Assembly: GCA_043814315.1 (NCBI GenBank)
Contig: JBDRKE010000010.1
Location: 62,001-126,000, forward strand
Source of the DNA: JBDRKE01 sp043814315
GTDB taxonomy: Bacteria; Omnitrophota; Gorgyraeia; Gygaellales; Profunditerraquicolaceae
Reading direction: 5' to 3'
DNA length: 64,000 nt
Under the pieces are notes generated by a model, which was not told the origin of the DNA, searched no databases, and saw only the letters and a list, made by a program, of their open reading frames with translations. Every line of letters starts with the position of its first letter. The first letter of the stretch is position 1. The position numbers were made by a program, and so were the translations under genes. Shown piece after piece: positions 8,117 through 16,649 of the stretch.

Positions 8117-9394
8117 ATGCACGACTTTAAATATAAAAACAATCAGCTTTATTGCGAACAGGTTAAAGTCGAGGATTTAGCCAGGAAATTCGGCACGCCT
8201 CTTTACGTCTACAGTTACCGTACTTTGATAGACCATTTCCTTAAACTGCAACATGCTTTTAAGAGCATAAATCCCCTGATCTGTTTCTCCGCAAAATCCA
8301 ATTCCAATCTGGCTATCCTGAAAGCCCTGGTGGATAAGGGGGCGGGCCTGGATATCGTTTCGGGGGGTGAGCTTTACAGGGCGCTTCGCGTGGGTTGCCC
8401 GCCCGAAAGAATCGTCTATGCTTCCGTCGGGAAAACCGAGCGCGAGATAGAAGAGGCTATCCGCCGAAGGATCCTTTTCTTTAATGTAGAAAGCACAGCG
8501 GAATTGGAAAATATCAACCGTATAGCCAGAAGACTCAAACGGATTACGCGCCTGGCCATACGCATCAACCCGGATGTTGAGCCAAAAACCCACAGGTATA
8601 TTACCACGGGAAAATTGACCAATAAATTCGGCATAGATTTCAGAAGCGCCTATCAGATTTTAATGGTGCGCCAAGCCCTCTCGCATGTGAAAATATCCGG
8701 TTTGCATATCCACATCGGCTCTCAGATAACAGAAAGTGCTCCTTATGTTGCCGCTATGACCAAAATGGCAGCGTTTATTGAAAAACTGAGGAAGAAAGGA
8801 ATAGGCCTTGAGTATCTTAATATCGGGGGCGGCCTGGGTATTGTCTATAATCACGAAACTCCGCAAACAGCCGTCCACTTTGCCGGTAAGGTCTTGCCTT
8901 TGCTTAAAAGGACAGGTTTAAAGATTATCTTAGAGCCAGGCAGATTCATTGTCGGCAATGCCGGTATCCTGGTTACAAAAGTGTTGTATCTTAAATCGAG
9001 CCCTAGAAAGAAATTTGTCATTGTCGATGCGGGAATGAATGACTTGATCCGGCCTGCTTTGTATAACGCCTATCATCAGATTCTGCCCTTACGCAATACG
9101 CAATACGCAATACGCAATACGCAGAAAGTCGATATAGTGGGCCCGATATGCGAAAGTGGCGATTTCTTTGCCAAAGAAAGGCCATTGCCTCAAGTCAAAG
9201 AAGGCCAGTATCTGGCAGTCATGAGTGCGGGCGCTTACGGTTTTAGCATGGCCTCTAATTATAATTCGCGAAAGAGGCCGCAGGAAATCATGGTCTTAAA
9301 GAATAAGTCCTTTGTCATAAGAAAAAGAGAGAACGAAAAAGATTTGGTTTGTAACGAAGTCATCCCGTCTTTTCTGTTTAAGGATACAGTATGA
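8117..9394 (+). CDS. lysA: Diaminopimelate decarboxylase
   Basis: PLP enzyme decarboxylating meso-DAP to lysine. Fold-III barrel motifs: FSAKSNSN (PLP lysine), HIHIGSQI, LNIGGGLGI (phosphate loop), ILEPGRFIVGNAG and GPICESGDFFAKER with the Cys-Glu-Ser-Gly of the C-terminal domain. Between HQILPL and KVDIVGPICESGD, where homologues have a few variable residues, four ACGCAAT heptamers (9091-9118) encode RNTQYAIRNTQ in frame. ATG start soon after the nested palindrome; ends in an ATGA overlap with dapF. Confidence 0.97.
   Translation: MHDFKYKNNQLYCEQVKVEDLARKFGTPLYVYSYRTLIDHFLKLQHAFKSINPLICFSAKSNSNLAILKALVDKGAGLDIVSGGELYRALRVGCPPERIVYASVGKTEREIEEAIRRRILFFNVESTAELENINRIARRLKRITRLAIRINPDVEPKTHRYITTGKLTNKFGIDFRSAYQILMVRQALSHVKISGLHIHIGSQITESAPYVAAMTKMAAFIEKLRKKGIGLEYLNIGGGLGIVYNHETPQTAVHFAGKVLPLLKRTGLKIILEPGRFIVGNAGILVTKVLYLKSSPRKKFVIVDAGMNDLIRPALYNAYHQILPLRNTQYAIRNTQKVDIVGPICESGDFFAKERPLPQVKEGQYLAVMSAGAYGFSMASNYNSRKRPQEIMVLKNKSFVIRKRENEKDLVCNEVIPSFLFKDTV
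9091..9123. repeat. ACGCAAT heptamer array inside lysA
   Basis: Four perfect copies of ACGCAAT plus a partial fifth, in the coding frame of lysA. Because 7 is not a multiple of 3, a change of one unit would shift the frame. Confidence 0.95.
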
Positions 9395-10230
9395 AAAAAA
9401 TAGAGTTTACCAAGATGGTCGCTTCCGGGAATGATTTCGTTGTTGCTGAGAAAAAACAACTATCCGCTATCCGCTATCCGCTATCCGCTATAGCTAATCA
9501 GATATGCAATAGGAAGTATGGTATAGGCGCTGACGGGTTGCTTATTCTTGAGAAAACAAAGGCAGCGGATATCAGGATGCGCGTGTTTAACGCCGATGGT
9601 TCAGAAGCCGAGATGTGCGGGAATGGGGCAAGGTGCGTCGCCCTGTGGTTGAGTTCAAAGTTCCTGCCTGCCCGGCAGGCAGGCAAAGTTCATGGTTTAG
9701 AGTATAAAATCCAAACAAAAGCCGGCATCATTAAAGCCCAAGTCAATGGCGCATTAATAAGAATAAAGCTGACTGACCCCGCCGCTATAAAATTAAACGT
9801 ACCCATCAGGATAAACAAGAAAATGCTGCACGTTAATTTTGTCAACACGGGGGTTCCTCATGCCGTGATATTTGTGGAGGGGTTGGATAAAATAGAAGTT
9901 GTAAGTTTGGGCAGGCAGGTGCGTTTCCATAAGGCGTTCTCGCCCGCAGGGGCCAATGTGGATTTTGTGGAAGCCTTAAATGATCATACTCTCGGATTGA
10001 GAACATATGAGAGGGGTGTTGAGGATGAAACTCTGGCCTGCGGCACAGGAGCGGTTGCCTCGGCTTTAGCATACGTTATGCGCTACGCGCGAAACGCCAA
10101 ACAAATAAGAGTGCATACCCAGGGCAAGGAGATATTAAAAGTCTATTTTGAGAGAACAGGCCATAAATTAAAGAATGTTTGGTTAGAAGGAAAAACGAAG
10201 GTTATTTGCAAAGGAGCGTATTATGTTTAA
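9391..10230 (+). CDS. dapF: Diaminopimelate epimerase
   Basis: Interconverts LL- and meso-DAP with two cysteine acid/base residues, seen here as EMCGNGARC and ETLACGTGAVAS. N-terminal FTKMVASGNDFVV and YGIGADGLL are typical. Two repeat insertions are in frame: four CTATCCG heptamers (9460-9487) coding LSAIRYPLSAI near residues 27-35, and a CCTGCCTGCC/GGCAGGCAGG palindrome (9663-9684) coding LPARQAGK after LSSKF. Both lie between conserved blocks, so the enzyme is probably functional. The start overlaps the lysA stop (ATGA). Confidence 0.96.
   Translation: MKKIEFTKMVASGNDFVVAEKKQLSAIRYPLSAIANQICNRKYGIGADGLLILEKTKAADIRMRVFNADGSEAEMCGNGARCVALWLSSKFLPARQAGKVHGLEYKIQTKAGIIKAQVNGALIRIKLTDPAAIKLNVPIRINKKMLHVNFVNTGVPHAVIFVEGLDKIEVVSLGRQVRFHKAFSPAGANVDFVEALNDHTLGLRTYERGVEDETLACGTGAVASALAYVMRYARNAKQIRVHTQGKEILKVYFERTGHKLKNVWLEGKTKVICKGAYYV
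9460..9491. repeat. CTATCCG heptamer array inside dapF
   Basis: Four tandem CTATCCG units plus CTAT, in the dapF frame. A second, palindromic insert lies at 9663-9684. Confidence 0.95.
9663..9684. repeat. CCTGCCTG/CAGGCAGG palindrome inside dapF
   Basis: A near-perfect palindrome translated as LPARQAG. Related palindromes lie between genes at 15458-15476 and 40023-40056. Confidence 0.9.
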
Positions 10231-11098
10231 AGGCTCGATGGTCGCCATCGTGACACCGTTTAAGAACGGGAAAGTAGACGAAAAGAAACTCAGGGACCTA
10301 ATTGACTTTCATATTAAGAGCGGCACAGCGGGGATTGTGCCTTGCGGCACAACCGGAGAATCCGCCACTTTGTCTTTTGAGGAACACGACCATGTTATTG
10401 AGGCTACCATTGATCAGGTAAGTCGCAGGGTCCCGGTCATTGCCGGCACAGGTTCCAATTCCACGGAAGAGGCGGTTATGCTGACGCGTCATGCCGCCAA
10501 AGCAGGCGCGGATGCGTCTTTGCAGGTGTCTCCTTATTACAACCGCCCCACACAGAAAGGCCTTTATGAACACTTTAAAGCTGTTGCGGATTCGGTTTCT
10601 ATCCCGATCCTGCTTTATAATATCGCTTCAAGAACCGGGGTTAACATAGAGCCCGAGACAATAGCCAGGCTCACCCGTGATTGCAAAAATATTGTTGGCG
10701 TCAAAGAGGCTTCAGGAAGCCTGGATCAGATGTCGCGCATAAAATGGTTGTGTAAAGAGAATTTTGATCTTATCTCAGGAGATGACAGCCTGACTCTGCC
10801 CGTATTAAGCATTGCAGGCACAGGTGTTATTTCCGTCGTTGCCAATATTGTACCCAAAGATGTCGCTGGGCTGGTTCTTGAGTTTGAGAAAGGTAATGTT
10901 AAAAGAGCCCAGGAGATCCATTTCAAATTATTACCCTTGATTAAAGCCATGTTTTTAGAAACAAATCCTATACCCGTTAAAACGGCTATGGGGCTATTAG
11001 GGATGTGTGAACCGGATTTGAGGCTTCCCATGTGCCCCATGTCCGAGGAGAATCTGGAGAAACTGAAGGCAGCGCTGAAAGATTATGGATTACTGTGA
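10223..11098 (+). CDS. dapA: 4-hydroxy-tetrahydrodipicolinate synthase
   Basis: Condenses pyruvate with aspartate semialdehyde. Motifs: GTTGESATLSFEEH (binding loop), SPYYNRPTQKGLYEHF (catalytic Tyr), Schiff-base Lys161 in GVKEASG, and SGDDSLTLPVLSIAGTGVISV. 291 residues, full length. The start overlaps the end of dapF by 8 nt, behind a GGAG. Aspartokinase and aspartate-semialdehyde dehydrogenase are not in this window. Confidence 0.97.
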   Translation: MFKGSMVAIVTPFKNGKVDEKKLRDLIDFHIKSGTAGIVPCGTTGESATLSFEEHDHVIEATIDQVSRRVPVIAGTGSNSTEEAVMLTRHAAKAGADASLQVSPYYNRPTQKGLYEHFKAVADSVSIPILLYNIASRTGVNIEPETIARLTRDCKNIVGVKEASGSLDQMSRIKWLCKENFDLISGDDSLTLPVLSIAGTGVISVVANIVPKDVAGLVLEFEKGNVKRAQEIHFKLLPLIKAMFLETNPIPVKTAMGLLGMCEPDLRLPMCPMSEENLEKLKAALKDYGLL

Positions 11099-11099
11099 G

Positions 11100-11260
11100 A
11101 AGCGTAAAACGCAAAGCGAAAAGCGTAAAACTAAAGCGGAAAACTTCCCGTTCGGCTATTAAATTTATTGCGGGATCCCGCTTTTCAGAAAATAGCTTAG
11201 CGGGAAAAACGTTTTGAGCTTACAACTTTAACTTTACGCTTTGCGCTTTGAGTTTTACGT
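11100..11260. repeat. Inverted heptamer repeat (GCGTAAA family)
   Basis: The left arm is a run of 7-nt units (GCGTAAA, ACGCAAA, GCGAAAA, GCGTAAA); the right arm is the complementary TTTACGCTTTGCGCTTTGAG. The centre also has a CGGGATCCCG palindrome. A relative lies at 11990-12062, so the family flanks dapB on both sides. Confidence 0.8.
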
Positions 11261-11278
11261 TAAAGCGAGGTGCTTGAT

Positions 11279-11989
11279 ATGATTAAGCTAGGTGTAGCCG
11301 GTGTTTGCGGAAGAATGGGGAGGCGTATATTTGAGTTGGCCTCTGTGGATAGGGATTTTGAGTTGACCCTTGCCCTTGAGAAAAAAGGTACGCCCATGAT
11401 TGGCCGGGATATGGGTAAGCTTAAGATATCCTCCAGTCCCGACGGCCTATTCCTTATTGATTGTTTTATAGATTTTACTACTCCCGAGGCAAGCGAGATT
11501 CATCTAGGGTATGTGGCAAAATACAAGAAACCCGTTGTCCTGGGCACAACCGGATTAAACGAAGCTCAATTAAAAGAAATAGAAGAGGTATCTAAAGTTG
11601 TCCCCGTGGTATTCTCACCGAATATGGCTGTCGGTGTAAACGTTTTGTTTGCCCTTTTGCCTGAAATAGCTAAGAGATTAGGTTTGGATTACAGCGTGGA
11701 GATCATAGAGGCCCACCATAAGGCGAAAAAAGACGCTCCTTCAGGAACGGCCAAGAAGCTGGGGCAGATTTTAGCGGATACCGCTAAAAAAGAAATTCCT
11801 ATCCATGCCATCCGGCTGGGGGATATTATCGGTGACCATACGGTCATATTCTGCGGTAACTCTGAGCGCATCGAAATAAAACATCAGGCGCACTCACGCG
11901 ATTTGTTCGCCCTGGGTGCTTTAAAGGCAGCGAAATGGATTGTTGGTAAACCTGCCGGTTTGTATTCGATGCAGGATGTGTTAAGATAG
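11279..11989 (+). CDS. dapB: 4-hydroxy-tetrahydrodipicolinate reductase
   Basis: NAD(P)H reductase of the lysine pathway. Rossmann start MIKLGVAGVCGRMGRRI, GTTGL, the SPNMAVGVNVLF loop and the catalytic region EAHHKAKKDAPSGTAKKL are diagnostic. About 236 residues against a usual 240-270. I chose the ATG at 11279 (GCGAGG 8 nt upstream) rather than the in-frame GTG at 11270. Confidence 0.96.
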   Translation: MIKLGVAGVCGRMGRRIFELASVDRDFELTLALEKKGTPMIGRDMGKLKISSSPDGLFLIDCFIDFTTPEASEIHLGYVAKYKKPVVLGTTGLNEAQLKEIEEVSKVVPVVFSPNMAVGVNVLFALLPEIAKRLGLDYSVEIIEAHHKAKKDAPSGTAKKLGQILADTAKKEIPIHAIRLGDIIGDHTVIFCGNSERIEIKHQAHSRDLFALGALKAAKWIVGKPAGLYSMQDVLR

Positions 11990-12062
11990 CGTAAAGTGCA
12001 AAGTGAAAAACGCAAAACTAAAACGCTTTAAGTTCTAACTTTACGCTTTGAGCTTTACGTAC
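11990..12062. repeat. Inverted heptamer repeat, second copy near dapB
   Basis: AAAGTGC AAAGTGA AAAACGC AAAACTA-type units followed by the complementary CTAACTTTACGCTTTGAGC arm. Same family as 11100-11260. Confidence 0.75.
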
Positions 12063-12079
12063 AACTTATAGGATAGAAT

Positions 12080-13240
12080 ATGTTTGAACTGTCACAGAAG
12101 ATTCAAAGTCTGCCTCCGTATCTTTTCGCGGAAATCGATAAGGCGAAAAGAAAGGCCCGGGCCGAAGGCAGGGACATCATTGACTTAGGCGTGGGGGATC
12201 CTGATACGCCGACGCCAAAACACATTATTCAGGCTTTGTGTCAGGCCGCACAGGATCCTGTTTGTCACCGATATGCTTTGGACCAGGGGATGCCGGCTTT
12301 ACGACAAGCTATTCAGCGTTGGTACAAAAAAAGATTCAACGTGGATCTTAATCCTGATACAGAAATCCTGCCATTGATTGGTTCCAAGGAGGGGCTGGCT
12401 CACTTTCCGTTGGCATTCCTGAATAAAGGGGATTATTCTTTGGTACCTGATCCCTGTTATCCTCCTTATAAAGGCGGAACGATTCTTGCCGGAGGCAGGC
12501 CCTTTTCTTTACCGCTTCTTGAGCAGAATTCGTTTTTACCGGACCTGAAAAATATACCCTCTTCTATCCGAAAAAAAGCCAAGCTCATATATATCAATTA
12601 TCCTAATAACCCTACTTCTGCGACCGCAGAAAAGGATTTTTTTAGCGCAACTGTAGCATTTGCTCTCAAAAATAAAATAGGGATTTTATCAGACTTAGCC
12701 TATTCGGAGATGGCTTATGACGGCTATAGGCCCTCTAGCGCCCTGGAGGTCGAAGGGGCCAAGGAAGCCGTTGTAGAATTTCATTCCCTGTCCAAGACTT
12801 TTAACATGACCGGTTGGCGTATCGGCTGGGCGTGCGGTAATGAAAAAGCGATAGCTGCCCTGGCCAAGGTCAAATCCAACATGGATTCAGGGATATTTTC
12901 TGCGATTCAATTAGCCGGCGTGGCTGCCCTGGAAGGGCCCCAGGCGCATATCAAGGATATGTGTCAGTTGTATCAGCAGCGCAGGGATATTCTCATAAAA
13001 AGTTTACATTCCCTGGGTTGGCCGGCAGATTCTCCCAAGGCCACTTTTTACGTCTGGATGAAAGTTCCGCGTAAGACCGATTCCATAACATTTGCTCAAG
13101 TCCTGCTGAAAAAGGCCGATATTGTTGTCACCCCCGGTGTAGGATTCGGCAGATACGGAGGCGGTTTTATCCGCATGGCCCTGACCGTGCCTGAAGAGAG
13201 GATAGAAGAAGCCATACGGCGCTTAAAAAAAATTCTATGA
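12080..13240 (+). CDS. dapL: LL-diaminopimelate aminotransferase
   Basis: Converts tetrahydrodipicolinate directly to LL-DAP with glutamate, so no succinyl or acetyl blocking is needed. Class I/II aminotransferase fold: DLGVGDPDTPTP, KEGLAHFPLAFLNKGD, PNNPTSATA and HSLSKTFNMTGWRIGWACG with the PLP lysine. Length (386) and the PDPCYPPYKGG segment fit DapL. The context (next to dapB, dapA and dapF, with no dapC, dapD or dapE) supports this over a generic aspartate aminotransferase. It overlaps folK by 4 nt. Confidence 0.92.
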   Translation: MFELSQKIQSLPPYLFAEIDKAKRKARAEGRDIIDLGVGDPDTPTPKHIIQALCQAAQDPVCHRYALDQGMPALRQAIQRWYKKRFNVDLNPDTEILPLIGSKEGLAHFPLAFLNKGDYSLVPDPCYPPYKGGTILAGGRPFSLPLLEQNSFLPDLKNIPSSIRKKAKLIYINYPNNPTSATAEKDFFSATVAFALKNKIGILSDLAYSEMAYDGYRPSSALEVEGAKEAVVEFHSLSKTFNMTGWRIGWACGNEKAIAALAKVKSNMDSGIFSAIQLAGVAALEGPQAHIKDMCQLYQQRRDILIKSLHSLGWPADSPKATFYVWMKVPRKTDSITFAQVLLKKADIVVTPGVGFGRYGGGFIRMALTVPEERIEEAIRRLKKIL

Positions 13241-13641
13241 TGGCCATCTGTTATTTGGGAATAGGTTCGAACTTAGGCAATAGAAAAAAGAATATTAGGA
13301 TGGCCGTTAAAAAGATCAACGCCTTGGAAGAAACGAAGGTTATCAAATTATCCCGCCTCATGGAAACGGCGCCACTTAACGGCCCCACCAGCCAGAGAAA
13401 ATTCCTGAATGCTTGCCTTAAGATCAAAACAGATATCAGCCCGTTTCATCTCCTTAAGAAACTTAAACAAATAGAAAAAGAGCTGGGTCGTAAGCGCACG
13501 TTGCGTTTCGGCTCCAGGACGATAGACTTAGATATATTGCTTTACCAGGATAAGGTTATAAACAGCAGGAATCTTAAAATTCCTCATCCGAGGATGTTTG
13601 AGCGTAAATTTGTTTTAAAGCCCCTATCAGAAGTTGTATGA
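13237..13641 (+). CDS. folK: HPPK, 6-hydroxymethyl-dihydropterin pyrophosphokinase
   Basis: Folate-pathway kinase. It begins MMAICYLGIGSNLGNRKKNI and contains LMETAPLNGP, FLNACLKIKT, ELGRKRTLRFGSRTIDLDILLY (pterin/ATP site) and IPHPRMFERKFVLKPLSEV. 134 residues, a compact member (most are 150-170). The start overlaps dapL and its stop overlaps panC, so it is part of one transcription unit. Confidence 0.95.
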   Translation: MMAICYLGIGSNLGNRKKNIRMAVKKINALEETKVIKLSRLMETAPLNGPTSQRKFLNACLKIKTDISPFHLLKKLKQIEKELGRKRTLRFGSRTIDLDILLYQDKVINSRNLKIPHPRMFERKFVLKPLSEVV

Positions 13642-14492
13642 GAATTGTCCGTAACATAAAAGAAATGGTCCGCTTCGCCCAAAAAGTGAGGCTTAAAGGG
13701 GATTCCATCGGATTTGTGCCGACTATGGGCGCCTTGCATCTTGGGCATCTGAGCTTAATCAGGCGTTGCCATAGAGAAAATGATTTTACGGTAGTCAGTA
13801 TATTTGTTAATCCTATCCAGTTCTTGCCCCGCGAAGACTACAATAAATATCCGCGGGATCTCAAGCAGGATGCCGAGGTTTGCAGGAAGGAAGGAGTGGA
13901 TATTTTATTTTATCCTGATGTCAAAGATATGTATCCGCAACCTTTGAGAACCACTGTTGATGTAAAGGGCCTAAGCGAGGTGTTATGCGGGCGCTTTCGG
14001 CCCGGTCATTTCAGAGGCGTTACGACGGTAGTCGCGAAACTTTTCCATATCGTTTATCCTGATAACGCTTATTTTGGCCAAAAGGACGCTCAACAGGCTG
14101 TCATTATCAAAAAGATGGTAGAGGATCTCAACTTCCCTGTTCAAATAAAAGTCATGCCTATCGTGCGGGAGCCAGACGGCCTGGCGATGAGTTCAAGGAA
14201 TAAGTATCTTAATGAAGAGGAAAGAAGAGACGCGGCAGTTCTTTATCATGCCTTAAATCTGGCCAGGCGCTCTGTGGCCATGGGAGAAACGAGCGCATCC
14301 AAGATCATCAGTTTCATGCGGGAGCTTATTCAAAAGAAAAAAAGCGCGAAAATTGATTATATTTCCGTCATGGATTTACAAAATCATAAGCCTTTGAATA
14401 AAATAAAGGGGAAGGCCCTGATTGCCCTGGCGGTGCGGATAGGCAAGATCAGACTTATTGATAATATAATCGTGTCTGTCAAATATCGATGA
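13638..14492 (+). CDS. panC: Pantothenate synthetase
   Basis: ATP-dependent condensation of pantoate and beta-alanine. Nucleotidyltransferase motif PTMGALHLGHLSLI (HxGH), FVNPIQFLPREDYNKYPR, the substrate block GQKDAQQ and the KMSKS-like AMSSRNKYL. 284 residues, full length. ATGA overlap with folK. panB and panD are not in the window. Confidence 0.97.
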   Translation: MRIVRNIKEMVRFAQKVRLKGDSIGFVPTMGALHLGHLSLIRRCHRENDFTVVSIFVNPIQFLPREDYNKYPRDLKQDAEVCRKEGVDILFYPDVKDMYPQPLRTTVDVKGLSEVLCGRFRPGHFRGVTTVVAKLFHIVYPDNAYFGQKDAQQAVIIKKMVEDLNFPVQIKVMPIVREPDGLAMSSRNKYLNEEERRDAAVLYHALNLARRSVAMGETSASKIISFMRELIQKKKSAKIDYISVMDLQNHKPLNKIKGKALIALAVRIGKIRLIDNIIVSVKYR

Positions 14493-14546
14493 ATATTAAG
14501 GTAAGTAATGACCTATTTTGAATTTTGACATTTGAATTGTAAAGGT

Positions 14547-15371
14547 ATGGCTAAGTTATTAAAAATTGGCATTGTCGGCTGCGGCGCTATCGGAAGCTCA
14601 TTAGCCAAAACAGTCATTAAGGATTTTCAGAAGGAAGCGAAATTAACGTCGCTTTATGACATCGATAAAGAAAGGTCTGCAGTGCTTTCGAAGTCGGTCT
14701 TTGAGACGCGCAGGCTCCATGTGCATAGCCTTAAACAATTGATTTGTAAATCTGATTTGGTGATTGAGGCCAGCTCTGCCCGGGCTTCCTTCGGCATAGC
14801 GCAGAAAGTATTGGCGCGAGGCAAGGGTGTCATGATCATGAGTGTTGGCGGAGTCGCCGGTCATATAAAGACGCTGGCCGCTTTAGCCAAGAGGCGGGGC
14901 GGCCGAGTCTACATTCCCAGCGGCGCTGTTTCGGGTATAGACGCTTTAAAAGCGGCAGGGTGTGCAAGGTTAAAAAAGGTTTGCCTGACGACGTACAAGA
15001 ATCCCGCATCTTTCAGGGGGGTAGATATCATCAACAGGAAGAAAATAGATCTGGATAAGATAAAAAAGGATACGGTCATATTCTGTGGTTCCGCAAGAGA
15101 GGCGATTCGGTTGTTTCCGCAGAATATCAATGTGGCAGGACTCCTGAGCATCGCCGGTGTCGGTCAAGACAGGACGACGGTCAAAATCATTGCATCGCCT
15201 GCGACAAAGAAAAATATACACGAGATCCACATAGAGTCCTCGGCAGCCACAATTATGACGCGCACGCAGAATATTTTGCACCCTGATAATCCTAAGACGA
15301 GTTACCTGGCGGTGCTATCCGCGGTGGCCATGTTAAAACAGATATTAGAGCCAGTTAAAATTGGTACTTGA
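14547..15371 (+). CDS. nadX: L-aspartate dehydrogenase
   Basis: NAD(P)-dependent oxidation of aspartate to iminoaspartate, the first step of de novo NAD synthesis when it replaces NadB. Rossmann loop KIGIVGCGAIGSSLA, SVGGVAG, the hallmark PSGAVSGIDALKAA and the C-terminal catalytic-His block ILHPDNPKTSYLA. About 274 residues, normal. The ATG at 14547 has AAAGG only one base upstream, so the start is not certain. The 55-base gap from panC contains repeat words (TTTTGAATTTTGACATTTGAAT). nadD lies at 59609. Confidence 0.9.
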   Translation: MAKLLKIGIVGCGAIGSSLAKTVIKDFQKEAKLTSLYDIDKERSAVLSKSVFETRRLHVHSLKQLICKSDLVIEASSARASFGIAQKVLARGKGVMIMSVGGVAGHIKTLAALAKRRGGRVYIPSGAVSGIDALKAAGCARLKKVCLTTYKNPASFRGVDIINRKKIDLDKIKKDTVIFCGSAREAIRLFPQNINVAGLLSIAGVGQDRTTVKIIASPATKKNIHEIHIESSAATIMTRTQNILHPDNPKTSYLAVLSAVAMLKQILEPVKIGT

Positions 15372-15377
15372 AATCAA

Positions 15378-15515
15378 AATAAGGTTTCATAAGGTTGCCT
15401 AAGGTTACATAATGTTCCATAAAGTTACGCCTTTGGTAACCTTACGTAACATTATGCCTGCCTGCCGGCAGGCAGGGAACCTCATGGTACCTTATGTAAC
15501 TTTAATAATAAAATT
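15378..15515. repeat. Decamer-type inverted repeat with CCTGCC palindrome
   Basis: Units of the form AAGGTTnCATAA (five in a row, 15382-15428) face a complementary arm (GGTAACCTTACGTAACATTATG and TGGTACCTTATGTAACTTT), with CCTGCCTGCCGGCAGGCAGG at 15457-15476 inserted in the right arm. No gene is seen. Confidence 0.75.
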
Positions 15516-15542
15516 AATAAATGAGAGGAGGTGAATTCGAAT

Positions 15543-15785
15543 ATGGCAGAAAAAGTAGTGAAGTTGGGCATCAAAAGGGAGAAAGGTTATCTCTATTACA
15601 TCGACAAAAAAGGAGATGTTTCTTGCGCCAAGATGGCTAGAGGCAAGAAAAAAGGCGGTAACCCGAAAAAAGTCGCAAAATGCGGCATCAAGAGAAAAGA
15701 GGGATACCTTTATTTTCTTGATAAAAAAGGGGATGTCTCCTGCGCCAAGATGAAAAGAGGCGGAAAAAAGAAGAAAAAAAGATAG
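15543..15785 (+). CDS. Small basic protein made of two copies of a Cys-containing motif
   Basis: 80 residues. Two tandem copies of a roughly 30-residue unit: VVKLGIKREKGYLYYIDKKG-DVSCAKM and VAKCGIKRKEGYLYFLDKKG-DVSCAKM, each followed by a Lys/Gly-rich linker, ending in a polylysine tail. Each copy has one SCAKM cysteine; the second has one more. Very basic, with no signal peptide or membrane segment, so nucleic-acid binding is possible but unproven. The start is set by GAGAGGAGGT 10 nt before the ATG. It is followed at once by a terminator. I do not recognise the family. Confidence 0.88.
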   Translation: MAEKVVKLGIKREKGYLYYIDKKGDVSCAKMARGKKKGGNPKKVAKCGIKRKEGYLYFLDKKGDVSCAKMKRGGKKKKKR

Positions 15786-15801
15786 TAAGAGAGAAAAAAG
15801 A

Positions 15802-15869
15802 GGGGGGGTCAGATCTATTCTTCTGACTCCGTTTCTAAAAAGAAAATAGATCTCACCCCCTTTTTTTTT
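15802..15869 (+). terminator. Rho-independent terminator
   Basis: GGGGGTCAGATCTATT pairs with AATAGATCTCACCCCC (one mismatch), followed by nine T. It closes the transcription unit of the small basic protein. Confidence 0.9.
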
Positions 15870-15887
15870 GCAAAAAGGACAAAAGCC

Positions 15888-16649
15888 ATGCTGGAAGGTA
15901 AGAAGGTTGTGGTGGTCATGCCTGCCTACAATGCGGAGAAGACTTTAGAGCAGACCTTTCGAGAAATCCCCAGGGATATCGTTGATGACATATTGGTGGT
16001 GGATGACAATAGCAAGGACAAGACCCTTGCAGTAACCAGGCGTTTAAATTTAGAGGTTTTTGTCCATGATAAAAATAAGGGTTACGGCGCCAATCAGAAG
16101 ACTTGTTATACAGAGGCCCTTAAGAAAAAAGCGGATATCGTTATCATGCTCCATCCGGATTATCAATATCCGCCTAAACTGATCACGGCAATGGCAGGCT
16201 TGATCTGTTCCGGCATGTTTGATATCGTTTTGGGGTCAAGAATCCTTGGGGGAATGGCCCTTAAGGGTGGAATGCCTTTATATAAATATATAGCTAATAG
16301 GATTCTTACCCTTTTGGAGAATATCCTACTGGGGCAGAAGTTGTCAGAGTATCATACCGGCTACAGGGCTTTTTCAAAAGAGGTGCTTATGAATCTGGCG
16401 CTCCTTGAGAATTCAGATGATTTTGTTTTCGACAACCAGGTTATTGTTCAAGCGGTGTACGCCGGTTACAGGATAGGTGAAATCACCGCGCCTTCCCGGT
16501 ACACCCAGGAGTCATCCTCCATTTCTTTCAAAAGAAGCGTTGTCTATGGCTTCGGGGTGCTCTGGACGGCCGTAAAATTCATCCTGCAAAAGATGAGTGT
16601 AGCGAAATTTTCAATTTTCGATAGAAATGGAAAAAAGATCGATCTCTAA
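15888..16649 (+). CDS. Family 2 glycosyltransferase, polyprenyl-phosphate mannose synthase type
   Basis: Cytoplasmic GT-A enzyme: VVVMPAYNAEKTL, ILVVDDNSKDKT (first Asp motif), NKGYGANQKTCYTEAL, MLHPDYQYPPKLI (metal-binding region), LGSRILGG and YHTGYRAFSKEVL. These fit the DPM1-like branch that loads a sugar onto a polyprenyl-phosphate carrier. 253 residues, with no clear membrane segments. The next gene, which overlaps it, encodes a GT-C membrane enzyme of the kind that uses such carriers, so the two probably work together. Sugar and acceptor are unknown. Confidence 0.85.
   Translation: MLEGKKVVVVMPAYNAEKTLEQTFREIPRDIVDDILVVDDNSKDKTLAVTRRLNLEVFVHDKNKGYGANQKTCYTEALKKKADIVIMLHPDYQYPPKLITAMAGLICSGMFDIVLGSRILGGMALKGGMPLYKYIANRILTLLENILLGQKLSEYHTGYRAFSKEVLMNLALLENSDDFVFDNQVIVQAVYAGYRIGEITAPSRYTQESSSISFKRSVVYGFGVLWTAVKFILQKMSVAKFSIFDRNGKKIDL

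Noticed and set aside
7805..8122. Two overlapping minus-strand reading frames of about 90-105 codons
   Set aside because: They lie wholly in the palindromic GAGCGA-rich element, overlap each other in different frames and look like no protein; low-complexity Arg/Ser sequence.
11032..11217. Small + strand protein after dapA
   Set aside because: It overlaps the end of dapA in another frame and then reads heptamer repeat DNA (Lys/Ser/Arg-rich).
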